Assembly (NCBI RefSeq): GCF_940670765.1
Contig: NZ_CALNVW010000035.1
Location: forward strand, 1 to 64,000
Source: Streptomyces sp. A 4/2
GTDB taxonomy: Bacteria > Actinomycetota > Actinomycetes > Streptomycetales > Streptomycetaceae
Direction of reading: 5' to 3'
Length of the DNA stretch: 64,000 bases
Below the pieces are notes generated by a model. That model had not been told where the DNA came from and searched no databases. It saw only the letters and a list, made by a program, of their open reading frames with translations. Below are positions 57,567-64,000 of this stretch, piece after piece. A program made the translations under genes and the position numbers. Position 1 is the first letter of the stretch. Each line of letters begins with the position of its first letter.

Positions 57567-58694
57567 GTGCGCCCGGCTACCGCGACGGCAACGGCCGTCA
57601 CCACCCTGATCGGCGTCGGCGCGGCTGCGGTCGCAGCCGGCCGGCTCGCCGGCGACGCCGCCCTCAAGGCGCGCCGGGGCCGCCCACTGCCCGACGAACC
57701 CCGGCTCTCCGTGCACGCCACGGCGCCCGGCCAGGTCACCCTGACCCGGTGCCTGGCCTCGCTGCGCCCCGGTATGTACGGCCTGGCGGGCCCGGACGTC
57801 CAGGCGGTCGTCGGTCCCGTCCTGGACCGGGCGCCGCACACCGCCGACACCGTCGTCCGCCGCCTGGAGCGGATCGGTCACGGCTCGCTCGCCCCCGGAA
57901 CCAAGGTGCGGCTCACCCCGCAGGTGTACGCCGGGGACCCCCGCTCCGCCCTCGGCATCGACTGCACCGACGTGGAGATCCCCGGCGAACTCGGCGCCTC
58001 ACCCGCCTGGTTCGTGCCGGGCCCCCGCCCCACCTGGGTGATCACCGTGCACGGCCTCGGGGCCACCAGGGAACACCCCATGAACGTGCTGGGCTTCCTG
58101 CACCACCTGCAGTTCCCGGTCCTCGACATCTCCTACCGGGGCGACCCCGGCGCACCCGCCTCCCCGGACGGACTCGGGCACCTCGGCGAGACGGAGTGGC
58201 GCGACCTCGACGCGGCCATCCGGTACGCCGTCGGCCACGGAGCCAGGCACGTCATCCTGCACGGCTGGTCCACCGGCGCCTCCATGGCCCTGCACGCGGC
58301 GGCCCGCTCGGCCCTGCGCGACCGCATCAGCGGACTGGTGCTCGACTCCCCGGTCCTCGACTGGGAGGCCACGCTGCGCGCGCTGGCCTCGGCCCGGCGC
58401 ACCCCGGCCGCCCTGCTGCCGCTCGCGGTACGGGCCGCCCAGGGGCGCACCGGCCTGGACGGCGACCGGCTCCGGTCCGCCGCCGACCCCCGGGCCCTGC
58501 ACGTGCCCACACTGATCTTCCACGGCCCCGACGACCGGCTGGCGTCCTGGCAGCGCTCCCGCGAACTCGCCGCGATGCGGCCCGATCTGGTCGAGATGCG
58601 CACCGTCGCCGACGCCCCGCACGGGGCCATGTGGAATGCGGACCCGGCCGGATACGAGGAAGCCCTGCGGCGCTTCCTGACCCCGCTGATGTAG
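57567..58694 (+). CDS. Alpha/beta hydrolase, probably membrane-associated
   Basis: A 375-residue hydrolase. A hydrophobic N-terminal segment (about 7-28) is a likely anchor or signal. The fold shows TVHGLGATREHP (oxyanion loop, about 155), HGWSTGASMAL (nucleophile Ser, about 233), HGPDDRLASW (Asp, about 317) and DAPHGAMWN (His, about 350). The start is GTG 57567 with GAGG upstream. Substrate unknown; a peptidase or esterase role is possible. Confidence 0.82.
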   Translation: MRPATATATAVTTLIGVGAAAVAAGRLAGDAALKARRGRPLPDEPRLSVHATAPGQVTLTRCLASLRPGMYGLAGPDVQAVVGPVLDRAPHTADTVVRRLERIGHGSLAPGTKVRLTPQVYAGDPRSALGIDCTDVEIPGELGASPAWFVPGPRPTWVITVHGLGATREHPMNVLGFLHHLQFPVLDISYRGDPGAPASPDGLGHLGETEWRDLDAAIRYAVGHGARHVILHGWSTGASMALHAAARSALRDRISGLVLDSPVLDWEATLRALASARRTPAALLPLAVRAAQGRTGLDGDRLRSAADPRALHVPTLIFHGPDDRLASWQRSRELAAMRPDLVEMRTVADAPHGAMWNADPAGYEEALRRFLTPLM

Positions 58695-58782
58695 CGGCGG
58701 GAGACCGGCGTACGCCCTCCGTCAACCTGTAACGAGGGGTTCCGTTTGGGCTTTCGGCCCGTCAGAGGCAAGACTGCTCCCC

Positions 58783-60189
58783 GTGACGTCCCGTAACCCG
58801 CGCGACTCCAGACTCCGACTCGTCCGCCCCCGGCCTCTGGTCACGGCCCGCCGTGTCGTGAGCAACCGGCCAATCCGCCCCACCCCGCGCCCGCCGGAGG
58901 GGACTCCCGCCCCGGCGGAGCTGGCCCGCCAGGCCAGGGCACTGCTCGCCGACGCCGTACGGATCGCCCGCTGGGCCGGGGCCGTCCTTCCCCACGCCCT
59001 CGGTTCCGACCGGCCGGGGGAGCCCCCGTTCGTACAGGCCGGTGCCCTCTCCGCGCCGGCTGCCGAACAGGCCGTACGCACACTGGCACTGACGCCTGAA
59101 GAGGTACGTGCGGGCTGGGACCGCGCCCGGCTCGCCGGACTCGTCGAACTGCACGGGGACACCGCACGCCCCGGCTGGCGGCTACGCGCCTGGGACGGCG
59201 ACGACATCGCGGTGCTGCGCGGCTGGGTGGCGCTCTTCGACGCCTGGTCGATCGTCCACCCGGCCGCCGCGGACGTCGCGCCGACCGCCGTGGCCGAGGT
59301 CGTCGAGGCCATACCGCAGGTGCTGTCACTGCTCCAGCTCTCCGCCGGCCCGGTGACCGTGCCCGCCCTGCTCGACCTGCTCCAGCAGCGGGTCGCCGAG
59401 CTCCACGACGAACGCTGCGAGGTGCCCTACGGCCCGCAGCAGCAGCCCGCGACGCCGTCCTCGGCCGCACTGCTCCCCGCTCTCCTCGACTGGGCCCTCC
59501 AGGGCCTGGCCGCCGTGGGCGCACTGACCCTGGCACCCGGCCAGGCGACGCTCACCCCGCTGGGCAACTGGGCGGTCTGGGTCAAGCTGGAACAGATCTG
59601 CGTCGCGGCGCAGAGCCCGGCGGGCAACATCGAACAGCCCGCCGACGACATGCTGCGTGGCTGCGCCCAGCTGACCCCGGGCCCGGCCCGCGCCGAGTAC
59701 CGCGCCTGGCTGGCCGCCCGCACCGTCGGCAGCGCCGTCACCGAACTGCTCGGCGTCGCCCGTGGCGAGGACGCGCTGCTGCGCGGTCTCGCCTTCGAGG
59801 CGCTGCGCGTCGTCGGCGCCCCCGCGGAGGCGGCGGTACGCGGAGCGGCCGGGGAGACCTCGCTCCGCCCGTACGCCGTGCTCTGGCTGGCCGAGTACGA
59901 GGGAGCGGACCCCGAGGACGCCCACGACGCGCTCACCCGTGAGGAAGCGACCTGGTTGTGGGTGGACACCGCGGCGGCCGTGGCCGACCACGGCGAGAGC
60001 CCCCTGCTGGTCCGGCACCTCGAATCGGCCGTGCAGGGCACCGTCCCCGCGCTGCTCGAAGAGGTACGGGCGGTGGGCCATCCGCGGACCGTGCAGGTGC
60101 TGGTGGCCCTGGCCGCCGCGCACCCCGACCCCGCGCTGGCCAAGGCCGTGCGCAGGGCCGCGTTCCAGGTGCACACCGGCGGCGTCTGA
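58783..60189 (+). CDS. Conserved helical-repeat protein of unknown function (paralogue of 2148-3620)
   Basis: A 468-residue protein rich in Ala and Leu, from GTG 58783. Residues 1-40 are basic and probably disordered. From about residue 50 the ADAVRIARWAGAVLPHAL block, RARLAGLVELHG, and near the end VLWLAEYEGAD, WLWVDTAAAVADHGES and HPRTVQVLVALAAAHPD match in order the protein at 2148-3620. No catalytic motif. Followed by a strong hairpin and then the ABC-F leader region. Confidence 0.83.
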   Translation: MTSRNPRDSRLRLVRPRPLVTARRVVSNRPIRPTPRPPEGTPAPAELARQARALLADAVRIARWAGAVLPHALGSDRPGEPPFVQAGALSAPAAEQAVRTLALTPEEVRAGWDRARLAGLVELHGDTARPGWRLRAWDGDDIAVLRGWVALFDAWSIVHPAAADVAPTAVAEVVEAIPQVLSLLQLSAGPVTVPALLDLLQQRVAELHDERCEVPYGPQQQPATPSSAALLPALLDWALQGLAAVGALTLAPGQATLTPLGNWAVWVKLEQICVAAQSPAGNIEQPADDMLRGCAQLTPGPARAEYRAWLAARTVGSAVTELLGVARGEDALLRGLAFEALRVVGAPAEAAVRGAAGETSLRPYAVLWLAEYEGADPEDAHDALTREEATWLWVDTAAAVADHGESPLLVRHLESAVQGTVPALLEEVRAVGHPRTVQVLVALAAAHPDPALAKAVRRAAFQVHTGGV

Positions 60190-60193
60190 GCCC

Positions 60194-60231
60194 GGCGGCC
60201 CGGTGCGCGGCAGTACGCGCACCGGGCCGCC
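60194..60231 (+). terminator. Strong terminator hairpin before the ABC-F leader
   Basis: A perfect 16-bp stem (60194-60209 with 60216-60231) with a 6-nt loop begins 5 nt after the stop codon. Confidence 0.8.
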
Positions 60232-60288
60232 CCCCATGTACCGGCTGGTCTAAACCGGCCGCGGCGACAGAGTGGTTGCACGGCACCG

Positions 60289-60302
60289 TTAGACTGGGCC
60301 AC
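60289..60302 (+). promoter_or_regulatory. Candidate -10 promoter element driving a leaderless transcript
   Basis: TAGACT at 60290-60295 ends 7 nt before ATG 60303, the spacing that puts the transcription start on or next to the ATG. No good -35 is visible 16-18 bp upstream. Confidence 0.5.
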
Positions 60303-60326
60303 ATGGCATTTCTCCTTGTGCATTAG
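60303..60326 (+). CDS. Possible leaderless 7-codon leader peptide (MAFLLVH) of the ABC-F gene
   Basis: ATG GCA TTT CTC CTT GTG CAT TAG lies 62 nt upstream of the ABC-F start and directly behind a -10 element, with no ribosome site. Short leader peptides that stall ribosomes are known to control antibiotic-responsive ABC-F genes. That this one does so is inference. Confidence 0.5.
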   Translation: MAFLLVH

Positions 60327-60388
60327 CCGGCGTCGAAGGAACCCCTCCGCCTGCCCTTCCGCCGTCCATACCGCCCTGGAGTTTTTCC

Positions 60389-61987
60389 GTGATCACCGCT
60401 TCCGGCATCGAGCTGCGCGCCGGCGCCCGAGTCCTCATCGAGTCCGCCTCCTTCCGTGTCGCCAAGGGCGACCGCATCGGCCTCGTCGGCCGCAACGGCG
60501 CCGGCAAGACCACCCTCACCAAGTGCCTCGCGGGCGAGGGCATCCCCGCCGGGGGCACCATCACCCGCTCCGGTGAGGTCGGCTACCTCCCGCAGGACCC
60601 GCGCACCGGCGACCTCGACGTACTCGCCAAGGACCGCATCCTCTCCGCCCGTGACCTCGACTCCGTGCTGCGCAAGATGCGCGAGAACGAGGAGCGCATG
60701 GCCAACGGCCAGGGCGCGACCCGCGAGAAGGCGATGAAGAAGTACGAGCGCCTGGAGACGGAGTTCCTCACCAAGGGCGGGTACGCCGCCGAGGCCGAGG
60801 CCGCCACCATCGCCGCCGCGCTCGGACTGCCCGACCGGGTGCTCGGCCAGCCGCTCCACACGCTCTCGGGCGGTCAGCGCCGCCGGGTCGAGCTCGCCCG
60901 GATCCTCTTCTCGGACGCCGACACCCTCCTCCTCGACGAGCCGACGAACCACCTCGACGCGGACTCCATCGTCTGGCTGCGTGACTACCTCAAGAACTAC
61001 CGCGGCGGCTTCATCGTGATCTCCCACGACGCCGAGCTCGTCGAGACGGTCGTCAACAAGGTCTTCTACCTGGACGCCAACCGCACCCAGATCGACGTCT
61101 ACAACATGGGCTGGAAGCTCTACCAGCAGCAGCGCGAGGCCGACGAGAAGCGCCGCAAGCGCGAGCGCCAGAACGCCGAGAAGAAGGCCGCTTCCCTCAA
61201 CTCGCAGGCCGACAAGATGCGCGCCAAGGCGACCAAGACCGTCGCCGCGCAGAACATGGCCAAGCGCGCCGACCGGCTGCTCGCGGGTCTCGAAGCGGTA
61301 CGGGTCTCCGACAAGGTGGCCAAGCTGCGCTTCCCCGACCCCGCCCCGTGCGGCAAGACCCCGCTCATGGCGGAGGGCCTGTCCAAGTCGTACGGCTCGC
61401 TCGAAATCTTCACCGACGTGGACCTCGCGATCGACAAGGGCTCACGCGTCGTCATCCTCGGCCTCAACGGCGCGGGCAAGACCACGCTGCTGAAGCTGCT
61501 CGCAGGCGTCGAGAAGCCCGACACCGGCGAGGTCATCGAGGGTCACGGGCTGAAGATGGGCTACTACGCCCAGGAGCACGAGACCCTGGACCCGGACCGT
61601 TCGGTCCTGGAGAACATGCGCTCGTCGGCGCCCGACCTCGACCTGGTCCAGGTCCGCAAGACGCTGGGCTCGTTCCTCTTCTCCGGCGACGACGTCGACA
61701 AGCCGGCGGGCGTGCTCTCCGGTGGTGAGAAGACCCGGCTGGCCCTGGCCACCCTCGTCGTCTCCTCGGCCAATGTGCTGCTCCTCGACGAGCCCACCAA
61801 CAACCTCGACCTGGCCAGCCGCGAGGAGATCCTCGGCGCGCTGCGCACCTACAAGGGCGCGGTCATCCTCGTCACCCACGACGAGGGCGCGGTGCAGGCG
61901 CTGGAGCCCGAGCGGATCATCCTGCTGCCGGACGGTGTCGAGGACCTGTGGGGTCCGGACTACGCGGACCTCATCGCACTGGCCTGA
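60389..61987 (+). CDS. ABC-F family ATPase (ribosome-associated)
   Basis: A 532-residue soluble protein with two ATPase domains and no membrane part. Domain 1: GRNGAGKTTLTK (about 34), LSGGQRRRVELAR (about 160), LLLDEPTNHLDAD. Between the domains is a basic linker (about 250-300: KRRKRERQNAEKKA), the segment that reaches the tRNA in ribosome-bound members. Domain 2: GLNGAGKTTLLK (about 355), LSGGEKTRLALA (about 445), LLLDEPTNNLD. GTG 60389 has CTGGAG upstream. Role in translation or antibiotic protection is inferred from family. Confidence 0.9.
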   Translation: MITASGIELRAGARVLIESASFRVAKGDRIGLVGRNGAGKTTLTKCLAGEGIPAGGTITRSGEVGYLPQDPRTGDLDVLAKDRILSARDLDSVLRKMRENEERMANGQGATREKAMKKYERLETEFLTKGGYAAEAEAATIAAALGLPDRVLGQPLHTLSGGQRRRVELARILFSDADTLLLDEPTNHLDADSIVWLRDYLKNYRGGFIVISHDAELVETVVNKVFYLDANRTQIDVYNMGWKLYQQQREADEKRRKRERQNAEKKAASLNSQADKMRAKATKTVAAQNMAKRADRLLAGLEAVRVSDKVAKLRFPDPAPCGKTPLMAEGLSKSYGSLEIFTDVDLAIDKGSRVVILGLNGAGKTTLLKLLAGVEKPDTGEVIEGHGLKMGYYAQEHETLDPDRSVLENMRSSAPDLDLVQVRKTLGSFLFSGDDVDKPAGVLSGGEKTRLALATLVVSSANVLLLDEPTNNLDLASREEILGALRTYKGAVILVTHDEGAVQALEPERIILLPDGVEDLWGPDYADLIALA

Positions 61988-62380
61988 TCCCGTCCCCGCC
62001 GGTTCCGGCCGTTCCTGGCCGGTTCCGCAGGGTCGTGCTGCGACCTGATCCACTCCGGATGGATCATTCGGCCTACCCGTGATCCTTCATCTGGGTGAGA
62101 CGCTCTCGTACCACGGCGTGTCCCACGCCTGGCCGCCCGCTCCCGGAGCGGCGCACGGGTCCGTACCGCCCTCTTGCCAACCGACCCCCGCTGACCAGCC
62201 ATTTCGCGCCCAGCGGGGGTTTGGCGTATCCCCGGCCGTCGGCGGAATGACGAAATCCGGCCGGGACAGTGAGGCGTGCCACAGAAATCCGTGTCCCACA
62301 GACCTTGCCGAATGGGTGGCCAGGAAGCCGTGTAGGGGTGATCATGAGAGTCCAGAGCGCACTTCCTTGAGGAGGCACGG
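61988..62380. promoter_or_regulatory. Upstream region of gbn with clustered GATC sites
   Basis: This 393-bp gap carries GATC at 61986, 62047, 62062, 62081 and 62340, the last 40 nt before the gbn start; GATCC-ACTCC-GGATGGATC at 62047-62065 is near-palindromic. No gene is seen. Gbn is a GATC-binding nucleoid protein, so self-regulation is possible. Confidence 0.5.
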
Positions 62381-62602
62381 GTGGCCGAGACTCTGAAGAA
62401 GGGCAGCCGGGTAACCGGCGCCGCGCGCGACAAGCTCGCGGCAGACCTGAAGAAGAAATATGACTCCGGTGCGAGCATCCGGGCGCTGGCCGAAGAGACC
62501 GGCCGCTCCTACGGATTCGTCCACCGGATGCTCAGCGAGTCCGGAGTGACGCTGCGAGGACGCGGCGGAGCAACGCGAGGCAAGAAGGCCGCTACGGCCT
62601 GA
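62381..62602 (+). CDS. gbn: GATC-binding nucleoid-associated protein Gbn (helix-turn-helix)
   Basis: A 73-residue basic protein: Lys/Arg-rich start, then a helix-turn-helix at about residues 28-58 (SGASIRALAEETGRSYGFVHRML) and a basic tail RGRGGATRGKKAATA. GTG 62381 follows GAGGAGGCACGG. Sequence and place between the ABC-F and enoyl-CoA hydratase genes agree with S. coelicolor SCO1839, described as Gbn. It should coat DNA at GATC sites and affect chromosome structure and development. Confidence 0.85.
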   Translation: MAETLKKGSRVTGAARDKLAADLKKKYDSGASIRALAEETGRSYGFVHRMLSESGVTLRGRGGATRGKKAATA

Positions 62603-62716
62603 CAGGCCCGCGGTCCGGGGTTCGCCGGCTCGAAGGTGACCACCCGCCCGGTCGAAAGGCCGACATGGTGGTTACTGTGCAGTCACTTAACTGTCTGCAC
62701 CCGAACCGGAGATCCC

Positions 62717-63508
62717 ATGACCTCGCTCGACAACGTGCTCGACAAGGACGGCGTACGGCTCACCGTCGAGGACGCGGTCGCCACGGTGACCCTGACCAAT
62801 CCCGCGAAGCGCAACGCCCAGTCTCCCGCTCTGTGGCGGGCGTTGACAGAAGCGGGACGGTCGCTGCCGGGCACTGTCCGCGTCGTGGTGCTGCGTGGTG
62901 AGGGCAAGTCCTTCTCCGCCGGCCTGGACCGTCAGGCGTTCACGCCTGAGGGCTTCGACGGCGAGCCGTCCTTCCTCGATCTGGCACGTGGCGATGACGC
63001 CGCGCTCGACGCTGCCATCGCCGAGTACCAGGAGGCGTTCACCTGGTGGCGCCGCACCGACCTGATCACGATCGCCGCCGTACAGGGCCATGCGATCGGC
63101 GCCGGGTTCCAGCTCGCCCTCGCCTGTGACCTGCGGGTCGTCGCCGAGGACGTGCAGTTCGCTATGCGCGAGACCAGCCTCGGACTCGTCCCCGACCTCA
63201 CCGGCACACACCCGCTGGTGGGGCTCGTCGGCTATGCCCGCGCGCTGGAGATCTGCGCCACCGGCCGTTTCGTCCACGCGGAAGAGGCCGTCCGCACGGG
63301 CCTCGCCAACATCGCCGTCCCCGCCGACGAGCTGGAGAGCGCGGTCCAGGACCTGACCGCGGCGCTGCTCGCCGCCCCCCGGGACGCGGTGATCGAGACG
63401 AAGGCGCTGCTGTTCGGCGCCTCGGACCGTACGTACGAGGAGCAGCGCACCGCCGAGCGCGCCGCTCAGGGCCGCAGGCTGCGTGACCTGGCGGGCCTGT
63501 CCGACTGA
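62717..63508 (+). CDS. Enoyl-CoA hydratase/isomerase family protein
   Basis: A 263-residue crotonase-fold protein. ATG 62717 follows CCGGAGA. Seen: VTLTNPAKRNAQSPALW (about 28), GEGKSFSAGLDRQAF (oxyanion loop, about 61), VQGHAIGAGFQLALACDLR (about 117, second oxyanion Gly) and ETSLGLVPDLTGTHPL (about 148). The usual hydratase Glu at the second site appears as an Asp-Leu-Thr context, so hydratase versus isomerase activity is open. Confidence 0.87.
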   Translation: MTSLDNVLDKDGVRLTVEDAVATVTLTNPAKRNAQSPALWRALTEAGRSLPGTVRVVVLRGEGKSFSAGLDRQAFTPEGFDGEPSFLDLARGDDAALDAAIAEYQEAFTWWRRTDLITIAAVQGHAIGAGFQLALACDLRVVAEDVQFAMRETSLGLVPDLTGTHPLVGLVGYARALEICATGRFVHAEEAVRTGLANIAVPADELESAVQDLTAALLAAPRDAVIETKALLFGASDRTYEEQRTAERAAQGRRLRDLAGLSD

Positions 63509-63557
63509 CCGCGCGCCGCTCCTCCGCCACGGAGGATGGAAAGGCGGAGGAGCGCCC

Positions 63558-63992
63558 TCAGGCCACCCGCTGCGCGCGGTGCTTCGCCGCGCGCAGCCGG
63601 ACCTCGGCCGGCAGCTCCGCCAGGCCCGCCGATGCGCGGGCGTGCTCCAGCGCCTCGGTGGTGAGGCGCGACAGGGCGGCCGTCGGCTGGGCGTGCGCCG
63701 TGAGGACGAGACCCACCCGGGCCTCCGGCGCGGTCCGCCGGCCCGTCAGCCGGACGGTCGCCCGGTCGACGCCGCGCAGTGACTCGGCCTCACTGGACAG
63801 GACGTTCTCCAGGGCCCGGCCCCTGAGCCGCGCCCCGTTGCCGTCACCGCTGGCCACGAGCACCTCGGAGAGCCGCGCACGGCGCAGCTGGGCGAGCAGC
63901 CACCAGAGTGCGAGCAGGACGATGACGGCGAGCGCCGCGATGACCACCGGCCACCACCAGCCGTCCTTGCGCCACTTGTCCCGGTCGGCCAC
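63558..63992 (-). CDS. Membrane-anchored protein, AmaP/alkaline-shock anchor-like
   Basis: A 144-residue protein with one N-terminal helix (about 14-35, after DGWWWP) and a cytoplasmic alpha/beta domain (RLRGRALENVLSSEAESLRGV, ARVGLVLTAHAQPT). This resembles the AmaP/DUF6286 anchors found beside Asp23-type genes in actinobacteria. GTG 63992 is 8 nt from the window edge and the frame stays open upstream, so the true start could lie outside. Confidence 0.65.
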   Translation of the reverse strand: MADRDKWRKDGWWWPVVIAALAVIVLLALWWLLAQLRRARLSEVLVASGDGNGARLRGRALENVLSSEAESLRGVDRATVRLTGRRTAPEARVGLVLTAHAQPTAALSRLTTEALEHARASAGLAELPAEVRLRAAKHRAQRVA

Positions 63993-64000
63993 GCTGAGCA

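Overview
The window looks like a chromosomal core segment of a Streptomyces species. It has very high GC, GTG/TTG starts, ATGA/GTGA coupling between genes, ectoine and hydroxyectoine synthesis, an 11-bp-repeat PHO box, an LAETG surface protein, and the small nucleoid protein Gbn beside an ABC-F ATPase. From memory, the order gbn/ABC-F, phosphate transporter, cobalamin genes, LAETG protein, ectABCD, penicillin-binding protein, then a DeoR/ABC-sugar operon resembles the S. coelicolor SCO18xx-19xx region. This was not checked by alignment.

Layout. 1-7.9 kb: a secreted nuclease, a helical-repeat unknown protein, a small SH3-like protein, a TetR gene beside an MFS-pump remnant, and an HxlR regulator divergent from an AlaA-type aminotransferase. 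7.9-14.1 kb (minus strand): deoR, solute-binding lipoprotein, two permeases, zinc polyol-type dehydrogenase, with a two-domain TerD protein downstream. 14.3-17.6 kb: divergent uronate dehydrogenase and kdgD plus an uncharacterised CxxC protein coupled to kdgD. The last step of that pathway, a ketoglutarate-semialdehyde dehydrogenase, lies at 24.4-25.9 kb with an IclR regulator; a shared TGTTCAGAA element precedes kdgD and the dehydrogenase. In between are an MFS exporter, GNATs, an acid phosphatase, and a lone class B penicillin-binding protein.

26-36 kb: GNAT, DsbA-like and class V aminotransferase genes, the ectABCD operon, a second class V aminotransferase, an amidohydrolase, and an LAETG-anchored protein. 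36.6-55 kb: a nearly complete late cobalamin pathway. A B12 riboswitch (about 54.9 kb, minus strand) heads cbiB-cobQ-cobN-chelatase-cobO-cobB-cobI. A plus-strand ZIP transporter separates these from cobM-cobL-cbiG/cobJ-cobH-cbiX-cobC. 55-64 kb: a PHO-box phosphate transporter with a small membrane partner, a class II aldolase, a hydrolase, a paralogue of the first helical-repeat protein, ABC-F with a putative leaderless 7-codon leader, gbn, an enoyl-CoA hydratase, and an AmaP-like membrane protein at the edge.

Non-coding structure is unusually rich. There are two roughly 160-bp MITE-like elements with different terminal repeats but a shared core plan, a 14-bp and a 26-bp tandem array, several strong hairpin terminators, and candidate operators. 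No tRNA, rRNA, CRISPR array, intact insertion sequence or prophage was recognised.
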